Assembly: GCA_963978895.1 (NCBI GenBank)
Contig: OZ022241.1
Location: 8,405,159 to 8,469,158, forward strand
Source: Erpobdella octoculata
Lineage: Eukaryota; Annelida; Clitellata; Hirudinida; Erpobdellidae
Direction: 5' to 3'
Length of the DNA stretch: 64,000 nucleotides
Shown here one piece after another: positions 1 through 14,889 of the stretch; positions within the stretch are counted from its first letter, which is position 1, and each line of letters starts with the position of its first letter. The position numbers and the translations under genes are program-made. Under the pieces are notes generated by a model that worked only from the letters and a program-made list of their open reading frames with translations, had not been told where the DNA came from and ran no database searches.

Positions 1-1902
<1,902 letters not shown>

Positions 1903-2345
1903 ATTATTATTATTATTATACAGCTTTTTTATATAGCGCTTTTTTACAAAATAAAAGTCACAAAAGCGCACTGCACAATTAAACGGAAGAGAACAAATCT
2001 GTCTTGAGCCACTAAAAGGCATCGTTGGATCCTTCAGAGCGGTGGGAAGACTATTCCAGGCCACAGGACCAGCCACAGAAGAACCACGCCTGCCAATCGT
2101 CACAGTCTCCGTCTGAGGGACAAGTAGATCGCCGGCCGCCGCCGATCGAAGATGAGACCGACCAGCGAGTTGAGAGACCGGAACACATAACTCCTGAAGA
2201 TAGACAGGAGCCATGACATGGAGGCACTTATAAACCATAGAGCATAGTTGTAAACTGATTCTCTGCGGAAAAGGAAGCCAATGAAGCCGCGTCCGCATCA
2301 GACTCGAAACGCTGGCCCAGACAGGCAATTGCAGCACGTCATCCA
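1903..2345 (-). pseudogene. 3' fragment of an L2/CR1-type LINE
   Basis: The minus-strand frame contains LHWLPFPQRISLQLCSMVYK, CLHVMAPVYLQELCVPVS, AGRSHLRSAAAGDLLVPQTE and VAGPVAWNSLPTALKD, the C-terminal domain downstream of the reverse transcriptase in L2/CR1-type LINEs. The 3' side ends with a TAGCGC...TATA segment and an ATA repeat (about 1903-1921), the usual tail of these elements. Everything upstream is missing (5' truncation near 2345). No catalytic box remains. Confidence 0.85.
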
Positions 2346-2966
2346 TAAATAACGACACGCAATTTTGCCTCCCTCAAATGTCGCTGCTGGATTTGTGAAT
2401 TGTCTTAAAAATTACGTTTATATGCAAAATTTGAAGTTAAAAGATCAACGGGGGGTGGTCAAAAAATCGAAAATTACAAGTTTTTCTTACAAACAAACAA
2501 ACAAACATCAAGTGAAGCGTGGTAAAAATAGGAAACTTATTGGAGGAGTTGGAAGAGTTTGATCCAGCCTTTACATGGAAGTTAGCAGGTTGAAATGAAT
2601 CGAGTCACGTTTCGCCTAACACAAATATAAAAATATACACGCACAGTATTGCACACTCGTTTGCCGTGTACGCTTAATTCCACCATTATGAGCAATGCAC
2701 ACAGGATCTTACTTATTATGTACACTCAATCTCAATAAAGACTTGAAAATAGAAACCGTTGCACCAATAACTTTAAGCTTATTTCTTAATATTCTTTTTA
2801 ATATTAACGTGACCAATTCATGAAGTGCAATTTATTAATTGTTTTTTCTAGCAGGCTGATGTTTTATGTGGCTTAATTTTCACCTGACATGTTTGTAGAC
2901 TGAAACGCTCACTTGCAAGCAAGGAATGGCCATTCAAAGAAGAACCCACATAACAAGATCGATGAC

Positions 2967-3052
2967 ATCTTGTTATTAATGGGTACCTATCGGATCTTGT
3001 TATTAATGGGTACCTATCGGATCTTGTTATTAATGGGTACCTATCGGATCTT
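2967..3052. repeat. 27-bp tandem repeat, three copies
   Basis: Unit ATCTTGTTATTAATGGGTAC plus CTATCGG, three identical copies and a partial fourth. Confidence 0.95.
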
Positions 3053-3591
3053 GGCAATCTGTGGCAGATGAAAGAAAGAACTCATAATCACCGAGTGCAC
3101 TAACAAAACAATAAATGTTTCAATTGCAGCTACAGAAAAGCTAGCAATTTGATGGAGTGAAGGCTTGTGCGTTAAAATGCTATTTCACAAATGGTCGACA
3201 ACTTAAGAATACTTTCTACAGCTGTTTTTCATTGTTTGCTTTGTTGTTTAACGTCGTAAATTTCTGCAAAAAAAATTAAGCAAGTTCTTAATGCTATTGC
3301 ATTTTTATTTGTTGATTTTTATGCCACCTTCTAAGAAAGGGAGGTGACAAGTTACTAAAGTTGTCAACTCAAACCAATTTTTACAAACGTTTTTTTTTGT
3401 TTGTTCAATTTTGAAAAATGTTAGGTTCGTTGAAGAAGACAACAATATGTCGCCATAAATCTAGTTTTTTTAGGAGAGAAAAAAGTCATATTTACAGGAA
3501 ACGCTAAATAGCATAATCGTATAAGACTAACAATATAATATCTAAAAGTTGGAGTAATGGAGAAAACGCCACCGGACCGAGGGGATCTGGT

Positions 3592-3815
3592 ATGAATGTA
3601 TGTATGTATGTATGTATGTATGTATGTATGTATGTATGTATGTATGTATGTATGTATGTATGTATGTATGTATGTATGTATGTATGTATGTATGTATGTA
3701 TGTATGTATGTATGTATGTATGTATGTATGTATGTATGTATGTATGTATGTATGTATGTATGTATGTATGTATGTATGTATGTATGTATGTATGTATGTA
3801 TGTATGTATGTATGT
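3592..3815. repeat. (ATGT)n microsatellite, about 56 units
   Basis: Pure ATGT tetramers in plus-strand sense. All overlapping frames (MYVC and HTYI peptides) are artefacts. Confidence 0.98.
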
Positions 3816-4057
3816 GTGTTAAAAATTCGCGTTACGCTGTTAAGTGGTGCTGGAATCTTCACTAATTTTCGACGGGTTAGCACTAGTTCAAATAATAAAC
3901 ATATAAATTTATTTAGTAAATAATTACAAATATCTATTTAAATAAAATATAAATATATTTGTCTTGTAGAGGTGCGGAGTGCACGTGTTCGGGAAGGTGA
4001 CTTGACGGATAACATGTTCATTCCTTGTAAGATGATACCTAGACGCGTACACACCCA

Positions 4058-4061
<4 letters not shown>

Positions 4062-4138
<77 letters not shown>
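4062..4138. repeat. (AT)n array
   Basis: Pure AT dinucleotides. Others lie at 44727-44769, 55122-55212 and 60059-60187. Confidence 0.97.
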
Positions 4139-4144
<6 letters not shown>

Positions 4145-5561
4145 TATAAACTTTTGTTGGTAGAAAACAATAAGGACATGTATGCTGTAATTCAATGGAT
4201 GTGCTCTCATCAAGCTAGGAACTTGACATGACAGGTCATTATTTTCGTTTCTAACAACTCTCTTAATTCATCATAACTTTTATTATCACCATCACAATAC
4301 CATACATCTTATCATCACCCTCATCACTTTCACCCCCAGTACCACCACAAACACCATCATCATCACCATCATCACTATCATCATCACTTTGTATCTTCTT
4401 TTTTCTATTTCATTATCGCCTTCATTTCCACCATTATATTCGTCATCATCATCTTTATAATAATGATCATCATCATCATGGAAGCACCATCACCACTACC
4501 ATCAACATCGACATGATCAACACAATCGTCATCACCGTTGCCTTACACGGTATCGACTAAACTTCGCAGGAGGACAGACCCCGGTCGATACATATGGCTT
4601 GTGATGTCATTGGCAACGAAAAATAAACAAACCGGTGCTAAGGCGCATGGAATGTTGTAGGAAGGGCGAACGGAATGGAGAGAAATAGAAAAGAGAGGGT
4701 TGGTGGTGGAAAGAAGAATTTTTTTAAATGACGATAGGTGAAGTCGACGAGAAGGGTGGCGAAAAATAGGGAGCAAAAAAAGGGGGGAGATTGCGAGATT
4801 ATTGGTGCGAAAATAAGAAATGCGTGAAATGAGTCAGCTTCCTTTAACATAACTCCTAGAAGAACCAAACCGTGTCTCCCATAATTCACTTTTAACAAAT
4901 TACTTTTTGTTTCAATCGACAGTTTTGCAACTTTTCGTTTGATATCTACAACAGACATTTTCTGTACCGCTATAGGTAAGCTTTCAATCGGTTTGATTGA
5001 AAACACGCTTTGATCGAAAACTCACGAACAGCAAGTTAATTTGTTATATTCAGAAAAAGAAAAATGTTTTTGTAATTGAAATATTTTATAGAGAAAAAAA
5101 CTATATGAAGCGAGTTAGAAACGACAGAACTTCAACAGTTGCTTTGTAGATTCGAATGGCATCGTAAATGCATTAAGTCTCAATGAGGTGTTCGCGTTGT
5201 CAGAAATGGGTCTTAATTTCTAATAAGCAAGTATTTAATGGAATTACTCTTCTGTACCATGTCCTTCCGCTTCGACATATTGGGTAGCATTTGAGTTGTT
5301 GCAAGCTACAGCACTGGTGCGTGAAATAACGGCATTTAAGCACTCCTACCTAGACTTGAACTATACACGAAGAAATACTTGTTCGATGGTTAGGGCAATT
5401 ATGTAAACGATGATGAGAATGATATTAATAACAGTTATAAGATTGATTATATGTGAAGATAGAAGCTAAATTTAAGTGTTAATAATTCTGTAAATTCTGA
5501 AGCTACGTCGAAATGACCATCCTGGTGATGAGCGATAATGAAAAATGGTTCAGATTCGGAT
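4139..5561. other. no gene seen downstream of the channel gene
   Basis: CAT-rich low complexity to 4540, then unique AT-rich sequence. Minus-strand frames (4638-5006) show no recognisable domain or splice support. The probable last channel exon ends at 5562. Confidence 0.5.
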
Positions 5562-8500
5562 TTATTCGCTAGGTGAGGTGAGAGACGAGGCCTGCGTGGC
5601 TGGATCTAAGCTGATTCTGACACCGTTCCTCTGTGGCGGAGGACTTGATGGCGGCTCCTCAGTTACCTGGAGTGCAGTTAACAAAAGATATTATATTTGA
5701 ACTCAGGATTTGATGATTAATTCAAATGCATTAATTATTTATTTGTTTAAATCTGAAAAATGTATTATTAGTTTTAAGTCTGAAAATTTAATACAAGATT
5801 TAAATGTTATTACTTGATGTTCAGTTTTAATTTTAAAGTCTTAAATCTATAAAATCTTAAAATGTTTACACTGTCGAAGTTTTCAAAAAACTGTTATAAC
5901 CACTGTCTGCAGCAGTTGTAAGGTCAGGTAAAATGCTTTCTTCCATTTACAAGACGATTTGTAATTTCAGATTATTGGAAAACCATTATATATCGATTTT
6001 GTACTTGTGTAATTATTTTAAAATTAAAAAAAGCAAAGAAATCTTTAAGTCGTCAAAACTATTTTTTTCCAAAACCATTGGCCTCATAAAATGCAGTTAA
6101 ACTCCATTCAACAATCAGCCACCTGGCGAACAATTCCCATTTTAAAGCAAAAAAGGGTTGAGTGAGCCTGCTTTATTTCTCCACCTTCATAGTAGACATG
6201 CACAGTAAAATTACAGGAAGCCATTAATATTATCATCTTCCAAGCGTGCACAAATAAACGCTTCCTGGCAACTTTTATAACGTGAGAAATTTTTCATCAA
6301 ATTTTAAAACCGAGGTTTACCTGGTCTTCTTTCTCTTCGCCCGATTCTTCATCTCTTCTCTAAAAATAATTAAAATATAAATATAAATAATGTGATATGT
6401 GAAAACATAATTAATAGTTATCATTTCTAAAATCCATCCGGAATTGACACCATGTATTGATCCGGATTTGACCGCATATAATTATCCGAAATAACTTACA
6501 TATATCTTGCTAATTGCGAGCCAGTCCCAAGCCTGGATAAAGGAGGAGGGACAGTTAAAAGGATCAATTTATGATCCACGACAGGAAGCACTTAGGTTCT
6601 TCCTACATACAGCTATTTCAGTCTTAAAACACTTGGTGTAAAGGACTCTAAACTATTATAAAAAAAAAAAAAAAATTTATATATCTGTTTGAAATTTGTT
6701 GTATTAAGTCCTATATATTTAGTTGAAATTTATCAAATTAAATCTTATATATTTTTTTTGGAAATTTATTAGACTTGACTTCAATAGGGTTTCCTCATTA
6801 GTTAATTGAACATGTCGCCGTAATATCTGTCCATCTACCGAAGCCGCCTTAAAAAGAAAAATAAACACCAAGCTGTTATAAACATTTAGAGTGCCACTAT
6901 TAAACAGGTTTTCTTTATATCCAAAGCCTAAACTCCGCCTTGCTTTTGCAAGCCAGTCCCAAGCCTGGAGAAAGGAGGAGGGGAAAGTTAAAGAGATCAA
7001 ATTAAGATCCACGACAGGAAGTACTTAGGTGTTTCCAACATACAGCCATTTTAGTCTTAAAACACCTGGTGTAAAGGACTATAAACTATTACAATAATCC
7101 AAAGCCTTAGTGGAAAATCGCTAGAGATAACACAAGAGCTTATTAGCTGTTGGCTGGAGATTTGTTTCTAAAAATAAAATCAATTTTCGATAGATTAATA
7201 TATTTGCTTCAAGACGTAGAAGATATCAGCTCGCAGAAAGTAGAACTGATACAAATATACCATAATTTAGCCTGAAAAAGTTCTTTTAACTGGCTATTGT
7301 GGAAATTTCTAAAATTAAACATTTTCCAGCATAATTATTCTTAGCTGAAATAGCAGAAATGACACAAAGAATCGACAAATTCCAGGAGTTAGACACGAGA
7401 AGATCTCACACTGTGAATGATGAGAGCGAGAAAGATGAGGTGGAAAGCAACGTAGATGAGACTGAGAGTTCCCAGTGCTATTTTGTCGATGAGGATGCAC
7501 ATCTCACCTGGCGCTGTTATCATTTCCTCACCAGTGCAGAGAGTGGTTGATCTGTGGAGTGAGAACGAATTGAAACATTTATATTCAATTTCTTTATATA
7601 ATATTTAATTATAATTATAATACTTAACCAAAACTATGTGTCTCAAAAACTGTAATTGAAACCGGTCAATTATTAATAAAAAAAATAGTTCAACTATCAA
7701 GCACAAACTTTTTCCATCCTAAATTATTAAACTCAATTTTTGAGAAAAACGTTATAAACATGCCACGATATTATAAAAATATTAGTCTAATCAATGTAAT
7801 TAATTTAAATTAATTGTATTTATATTTAAAATTTATCAAGGAGTCAATTGAATACAACTTTAAAATGTCAAAATTTGTTTTAATTTCTGACTTACTTGTT
7901 TTCAAAAAACTTGATGGGCGCAGTTGTAGCTGCATCGGTGAAAGAATTGAAAGGACTTAGTGTAGTAGTGCCGGTGGTGGGGGTAGTACCTGTTGCGGAT
8001 GGGCGGGTGGAAGTGGCCTTGGGGAGATTCTGGTAGATGATGGAACCGATGAGTGCGTGCCACACGCAAATGCCACACAAGATGACCATCGAGCCTAGAA
8101 TGTATGTGTCCTGTGTTTGACAAATTAGAATAATTATCCGTTTGCTGTGGCTTCCTGTATCTAAAAATAAAAATAATAGTCACTCCGGGGTCATCTTATA
8201 ACTAGGGTGCAGGGCGGTAGCCAGCTATATATCCTTGCAAGCCCCCTTGTTTTGCAAGAACTCGAATGGCTCTGTATGGTACCGGAATATACCTATCAAG
8301 TCAATGAATTTTTGTTTTCCTTTATTGAAAATTGCCTAGGACATTTCTCAAATTACCCCAGGAAATAAGTTTGAATTGACCCTGTGCAATGTTTTTTCAT
8401 AGGCGTGTATTTCGTGTGAATTACAATTTTTTTTAAATGTTGTGTCATTGTTTAATTTACATGTTTCGAGAAGTTCTCGATTTGATTTGACATGTTGTTG

Positions 8501-11500
8501 ATTAAAATTGTTTCAATCGCTAAACCTGGTTTGTTGCATGAATCACAGTTTGAACCAAAAGTTTAAACAGTGCCCTATTAGATTACAAAAATTCTAAGAC
8601 CCCACTTCAAAATTTCTGGTTACGACAGAGCTAGAGTGGGGTTAAACTTTGGTTAGTTCAAGTTCATATATAGGTCAAAGCAGGTGGCCAAAAATATGGT
8701 TTATTACAAATATGGAAATGTATTTTTGAATAATTCAGTTTTTTAGTAAAAGAGCAGAGCCATGACATTTTGCTAGAAGGAAAATCAGTTTGATAACTTT
8801 TATTTTATTTTATTGAAAACTTTTTATTTACAATGAAGTTTTTCTAAAATGAATTAGAAGTGAATTAAATTAAATTAAAATTGTAATATTTCTTTTGTTA
8901 TCAATTATTTTCTTATTCTCAGTTTTGACAGACAAGTACCAAATTATTGGTACATCTCAACGTTTTAGATGGCCTCGCACAGGATTATATATATGTATAT
9001 GTTTTTTAATTTTTTATATTAATTTCACCACGGGTCTTGTTTGCTTGCTTACTTTCTTTCTTGCCTGCTTGCTTGCTTGATTGCTTAAATGCTTGTAAAC
9101 CTTGAAAGTGAAAATTAACTGACTTCCCATCATCCAATCGAGCTGAAATTTAAAATATAGGCTTGCTCCTTATGACCATGCATTCTATTTAAGTTTAAAA
9201 GATTTTTGAAAAAAGATTTTAATTAAAAATAATTATGATTTATGTTTTAGAACTAAAACAAATCAAATACAATTAAATAGATGTTTCCATATATAAATTC
9301 AAAAAATGTCATTCTAAAAGAAAAAGTTGCAATAAATAAAAAGCCTGCAAATCTTGAAATATAAAGAATTCGTGAAAAAACCTCGTTTTTTACATCCTAC
9401 TTGTTCTATCCTTTTTCTCTCTTAATGTTTGCAAACATTCAAGCAATCAAACAAGCAAATAAGCAGGCAAGACCGGCAGTGAAGTCAATATAATGAATTT
9501 AAAAAATAAAAACAACCCTTATCTGCTTTTCATTTTTGAGATCTTACTCCATGATAAATTTTGTTAAAATTCGTCTAGCGGTTTGGATTTGTATGGAGGA
9601 CAGACAAACAAACAGACTGACAGACAGTCATTTATATATACAGGTACAGAGCCGTATCGGCGTATCAAGTTCATTAAAATCTCCTTGCACTTTTAATTAA
9701 AACAAGCAAGGTGTAAACATTTTTACCTGAATTTTTCTGTAATTTATCTCAAACTTGATTTAAATTAGTGTCGATACTTGGGAACGTTAATCAGGCTTTC
9801 TCGAGGATCATTTGCATAAACTGCATAAAAATATCCAATTCTTCTTGAAGAGATGATCATTTTGAACTTGTAGAGCTCTTTATTATTTTTCAAGAATAAT
9901 GACTGCCATTGATAGAAATCCTTATTATTCTGGCATTCCCATCAGCATCTTGAGATCTTGAAGCTGTTAGCAGCAACCAACAATTGTAGCCTTCCACGTA
10001 TGAAACTCAATCGGCAATCGAATCCGATTTAAATAATCTGAACTTGATCAATTGCAATCTAGTGTAACATTCAGTTATAAAAGAGCATTCTTTTTTTGTT
10101 GTAAAATAAATTAATGCTCAAGAAAATCCTTCGAAGCAATTTTTTCCAATAATAATACACAAAAATAGCGACAGGCCAGACTTTGAGTTACATCATTTTT
10201 TTCAAATGCAAATAAACTAAAGTTCTCATTCCTATCGAGTATTTGAGCTTTCTATAAATTTGGAGCCTAAGGCAAAGCAAGTGAAGTCAACAAGTTCCGA
10301 GTGTGTATGAACAGACACACAGATGGCATGTTGGTATGACCACAAGAGCAACAAAAAGGTTTAACGCCCAGGGGTACTAAATTGTGTTCCTCCTCCAAAA
10401 AAGCCAATGACCAAAAGGGTGCCGCTAAACTCTACTCAACTTTTCTTCCAAAGGAATCAGTGCCGGGATTATGGTTGGGGTGCATTTGTGGGGCTCTCTA
10501 CAGCAACTCTTTCTCCAAAAATAGTTGATGACCGCCGAAGGTGGAGCGGCAGTCTATATTCAGAAATTATTTCTAAAAACAATAAACTTTTTCTCATAAA
10601 ATGGTCAATAGCTAATTGGGGAGTGTTTGTGATTTTTTAGTTATAGAGTATTAGAGTTGCGTATATCGTTGTAGAAACTGGACAAATTAAAAGCACGTTT
10701 AAACTTTAAAATTGACCGGTTAAAATAAAATTGAGTAAATACAATTTTTTATTAAAAAAACTGATTAAAATTTGAATTTGGTAAATTGGTTTACTTGGGT
10801 AATTACAAAGCAATGTTTTCTCAAAATAAATTAACATATTTTTATAGTAAAAACTTAAAACAACGAAATGCATTTAAGATCATTGAATCAACTATTTTAT
10901 TGATCAGTATTTCAATTGTCGGGCGGGTGCACTGTGATGAGTTCATAACTCAGTTCTAATTTTAAAAAACTTTTGAACAACTTTAATTTTTAATGTTTAC
11001 ATTTTTTTATGTGTGATGCACCAAGGTTCGAACCCTTCCCCTCTCTCCCTCGACATAATTGACGCGAGTCAGGTGTGTCAACAACGTGTTTAAGGCGCAA
11101 GCACATTTCAAGTCAGTGACGTAAATAGAGATAAACACGTCGTATTTTGTTTTATGTTGACAGTCGACGATGTATAGTTTAGAATAAGAGAGAAGTTATA
11201 TTATTGTTTGTTTATTGCCATAGAGAGTATGGTTATTGTTTGTTTCTCAATAAACCTCATTAGATGGATGGATGGATTGATCGATTGATGGATCGCTTGA
11301 ACAAGTGCTGAATGCTTAAAGAAAATATTTTCTCAAATTTTTATGATGATTTTGTTGAATTATTTGAGAAATAAATGTCATTTCTTGCCGAAACTAAAAT
11401 GGTGGTGGTGTCACGGATTTTTATGCATGAAGTCCCGGTGCCCATTCCCTTGGAGATATCCCTATCGCTTGACTCCCATTAGCAGATTTCAATCTCTCAG

Positions 11501-12788
11501 GTCAACTCAGCCTTTCATCTATATGTGGTTCTCAGCTTAAAAACTGTGTAATAATAAGGCTTAGCTTATTTTAATCAAACTGAAAGAGGTTGGGTGGCAG
11601 GAAACTCACAAGAATTCATGATTTGCCTGGGCTGGACAAAAACGACCAAAGCTGACTTATTGTTAATAAATAAATAAATAAATAGAAACATCTCGACTTA
11701 CTAAATAAGTAAGATAAGAAATCTTTGGCAGGCTTTTGTTGACAACGAATTTGAAAGTGACCGTCGTCAGTAGAAGAATATAAGTCAGCTGTAATCTGAA
11801 CTGAGGTGTCTCCAGGTTGACTGTGAACGTTGCAAACGCCAAACTGCAGATTGCCATCTGAAACATGGAAAAAATCATTTTCACGTTCCCGGTTGGATGT
11901 TACATTTAGTCAAATAGTACACACTCGTGTCAAAGTCTTTAAATAAACATTTAAACTGTAATGAATTTGTTTATATAATAATCAATTTGGCATTCATGCG
12001 TGAACAAGTAGATAAATCATATGCCGGCATTTTAAATAAATACACCTAAAAAATTTTCCATATTTATTTCTAACATAAAAAAAACTTAAAAGCTTTTAAT
12101 GCAATTTCTACTTAATTTGCAGAGGTGTACATTAAATGGAATTTAATTTTAATTAGCCGTCTACCGCTACTGGTGCACTTGCGTCGGTGCGCTACCATGA
12201 CGACGACAATTACGTTTGTGAAGTGATGATAGTGATGTCGATGGATGTCATAGTATAATTTAATATTTCAAGGTGATATCAAGGTTTTTTGTGTGATAGA
12301 TTCGTCACTGATGATGATGGGGGTGATATATGGGGGGTAGGTTTGATGATGATGATGAGGAAGAATTTGATGATGATGGCAATGATGATGATGCTGAAGA
12401 ATGTTATAACAATGATGGCGATGATGATGATAATGACGATGAAGAGCGGACACCTTCTCATGTATGTTTGTTCAAATACAGATTCAAGAAATTCTGTTCC
12501 ATACAAAAGTGTCCGTTTCTTTTAGCATCCGCTCTTGAGGGTGCATCTCTAAAGGAATTTTACTGTATTGCTGCAGAAATAATAAGCAAATTTAATTTTA
12601 TTTTTTGAATCGACATTTCAACATTTGCTGCTTCTCCATTCGTAGGCTTAGCCTGTCTACGAAACCATAATAGTTCTTCTGAAAAGCCAGGGATAAATAG
12701 AGATACTGTTAATTATAAGACAAATGACAAAAACGACTGCGTGCATGTGAATAAAAATCATGATGTCATTCCGGGATGAGGTTGGCAG

Positions 12789-12880
<92 letters not shown>

Positions 12881-13008
12881 GTGATGGTGATGGTGATGGT
12901 GATGGTGATGGTGATGGTGATGGTGATGGTGATGGTGATGGTGGTGGTGGTGGTGGTGGTGGTGGTGGTGAGTGATGGTGAGGGTGGTGGTGATGGTGAT
13001 GGTGATGG

Positions 13009-13097
<89 letters not shown>

Positions 13098-13427
13098 ACG
13101 ACGACGACGACGACGACAACGACGATGACGATGGTGATGATGATGACAATCGACCTGGTAAAATCTCACCATGATAACAATAATATTCCAAATGAAAAAC
13201 TGAGGTCGTCTGGAAGCTTTAGCGGCAACACTGAGAGCAGGAAAATCTATAATGGTCTTGTTGATCGTCCTGGGAATTGTTCTTTTCCACGTGGAAACGT
13301 TTTGTTCAAGTGACCATTCCTGTTCGGCGCTGAAGGCCTGAGCATTGATGCCACACTTTTCTTCAAGGTCAAGTACAAGGTCAACTCGATCAACATCGTG
13401 CTCGCTCACCACTGTCACCGTCAAGTC
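5562..13427 (-). CDS. Cys-loop-type ligand-gated ion channel, late extracellular domain, TM1-TM4 and probable C-terminal tail
   Basis: Exons on the minus strand: 13427-13170 (86 codons, phase 0), 11857-11702 (52 codons), 8110-7896, 7551-7410, 6359-6321 and 5666-5562 (stop TAA). The first encodes DLTVTVVSEHDV through RRPQFFIWNIIVIM, the end of the ligand-binding domain and start of TM1. The second completes TM1 and TM2 and ends KSLPKISYLTYL. The third starts DTYILGSMVILCGICVWHAL (TM3) and runs into a Thr/Pro-rich intracellular loop. The fourth carries IDKIALGTLSLIYVAFHLIF (TM4). All four junctions join in frame. The fourth exon may splice at GTGAGA (7410) to the acidic exons RRDEESGEEKEDQ and VTEEPPSSPPPQRNG, both phase 0, or read through to a TAA at 7389 after SVRSSRV. 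Another possible small exon lies at 6847-6780 (AASVDGQILRRH) but its phase does not fit. The position after Q in the canonical FPxDxQxC signature is D-L, so the second loop cysteine is replaced by Leu. Product: plasma-membrane pentameric channel; ligand unknown. Confidence 0.75.
6508..6675 (+). mobile_element. SINE-like ~150-bp repeat, copy 1 (with A tail)
   Basis: Starts TTGCTAATTGCGAGCCAGTC, has CCCAAGCCTGG, GATCCACGACAGGAAG and AAAGGACTCTAAACTATT, and ends in about 17 A residues. The tail suggests an RNA-mediated origin. No A/B box is visible. Confidence 0.7.
6947..7096 (+). mobile_element. SINE-like ~150-bp repeat, copy 2
   Basis: Same family as 6508-6675 and close to it: GCAAGCCAGTCCCAAGCCTG to CTATAAACTATTAC. 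Adjacent to a possible small channel exon (6847-6780). Confidence 0.7.
8210..8630. mobile_element. hAT MITE in a channel-gene intron, 7/8 target duplication
   Basis: Left end CAGGGCGGTAGCCAGC, right end CTGGTTACGACAGAG (imperfectly inverted). Flanks CTAGGGTG and CTAGAGTG. The right 130 bp resemble 51340-51489, including AAACCTGSTTTGT and CACTTCAAAATTYCTGGTTA. Confidence 0.7.
8631..11701. other. channel-gene intron, no exon seen
   Basis: AT-rich with a GCTTGCTTGC-like tract near 9045-9085, CAAACAAACAGACTGACAGA near 9605 and a small Pro/Arg-rich unrecognised segment near 10380-10560. Confidence 0.5.
12298..12442. repeat. imperfect GAT-rich tract
   Basis: GATGATGG-type triplets with interruptions, about 145 bp. 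Similar CAT/GAT-rich tracts occur at 1500-1655, 4270-4540, 22785-22830 and 38714-38805. Confidence 0.8.
12789..13150. repeat. compound GAT / GGTGAT / GGT triplet array
   Basis: (GAT)n 12789-12879, (GGTGAT)n 12880-12942, (GGT)n 12942-12971, GGTGAT again, (GAT)n 13011-13093 and imperfect GAC/GAT to 13150. It begins about 20 bp inside the intron after the channel exon donor at 13170. Poly-His/Ser/Asp frames are artefacts. Confidence 0.97.
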
Positions 13428-13740
13428 CTATAAAAGCAATTAAAGTGAGATGTGATCTGATGTACAAGTTTCATTTTTGTACCATTTTAATTAAAACTTT
13501 TGAATTAAAAAATAAATGAAATATTTGTTTACAATAAAGTTGAATTAAAACATATACGATATTTTCTCATAGTTTCTATATTATCGGTTTTTCGTGAATT
13601 GACATATAATTTCCGAGCATGGCTAAAACAAGCAAAGGAAAAACGAGTTTGTCAACACAAATTTTGATTTCAAACACACTCGAGTTAGAAATACAAAAGA
13701 TGTTCAAATTATGTTTTTCTTTTTTTTCTTTTTTTTTATT

Positions 13741-13875
13741 GTCATCCAATATAAAGCTATGCTGAAAGTTTTAACTTCCTAGCCAGTCAAAAAGCTGGTT
13801 AAATTTTACTTGCAAGATTTGCGTACAGAGAAAAACACACACACACAGATTGTATAACCTTAATAAAAGTTTGCA
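13741..13875 (+). repeat. diverged repeat with CCAATATAAAGCT...CACACA...TTAATAAAAG layout
   Basis: TCATCCAATATAAAGCTATG, then a TTTACTTGCAAGATTTGCGT segment, an AC-rich tract and CTTAATAAAAGTTTGC. An inverted relative with long matches lies at 23790-23945. Confidence 0.55.
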
Positions 13876-14497
13876 TAAGATTTGTAAATATCTATAAAAC
13901 CAAAATTGGAAAACAAGTTTTACACTTATTCATCCGCCATTATCTATCTTATTTATTTATCAGCCTAGGTCAGTAACTCTTACGTTAGGCTCTCGTCTGA
14001 TCGGGTGGAGTTACTTCAAGGTCAAAGAAAGGTTAAGTTCTCAGTGTTTATGTATATCGCCCCCTTAAAATTGTTTCTGAGGCCTCTAATGTCTTAGGTT
14101 CAAAATATTGAAAAACTTTGATCTATCAATTACAGAGATTCTGCCAGATTATTTCTGTTCATTACTGGAGTGGAGCAACACTCAATCAATATAATAACAA
14201 TACTGAGCAGCTGCTGGTGTTTTATAACCGTATTGTTAATATCCATGCTTAATAATATTCAAGGTCTGAGATCACAAGCAAATGTCATCACAGTTAATCA
14301 GTTGGCCCGAATATGTGGCGCCGTACATTTTATCCATGCGCTGCTAATGTCATTCATTAACACCGACAAATTAATAGCTATGGCTGTAATTCACGCAACA
14401 CCTGTAACGCAAATGAGCTATTAGCAGGAGCAAAGATGATATAGCGATCATTGGTGACTCATCTAAGTTGGAATGTAAATAGTTTCTTCAACAGAGC

Positions 14498-14697
14498 NNN
14501 NNNNNNNNNNNNNNNNNNNNNNNNNNNNNNNNNNNNNNNNNNNNNNNNNNNNNNNNNNNNNNNNNNNNNNNNNNNNNNNNNNNNNNNNNNNNNNNNNNNN
14601 NNNNNNNNNNNNNNNNNNNNNNNNNNNNNNNNNNNNNNNNNNNNNNNNNNNNNNNNNNNNNNNNNNNNNNNNNNNNNNNNNNNNNNNNNNNNNNNNN
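14498..14697. other. assembly gap, 200 N
   Basis: Exactly 200 N, so the length is probably nominal. It lies in the channel-gene intron that should hold the missing ligand-binding exon(s). An imperfect ~50-bp duplication (TTAATTATTTTGGAC...) follows at 14745-14835. Confidence 0.98.
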
Positions 14698-14889
14698 CCA
14701 CTTTATCTGAGTCAACGAACTAAAATTTTTGAATCTAAAACAACCGTTAATTATTTTGGACCTCTGGCGACTTATAAATAAACATCCGTACTGTTTAATT
14801 ATTTTGGACTTCTGGCGACTTATACATAAACAACTTGATTATTTTGATTTGATTAATTCTAATTGATTTAAGGCTTAATTCATGTCGGA

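Noticed and set aside
2967..3052. CRISPR-like array
   Set aside because: The copies are directly adjacent without spacers and the DNA is eukaryotic. The same holds for the arrays at 16808 and 58274.
4638..5006. A 122-codon minus-strand gene
   Set aside because: No domain, no splice context, and the C-terminal half is low-complexity hydrophobic sequence.
12657..13424. A 255-codon His/Ser/Pro-rich protein
   Set aside because: Only the first 86 codons are a real channel exon; the rest reads past a good donor into triplet repeats.
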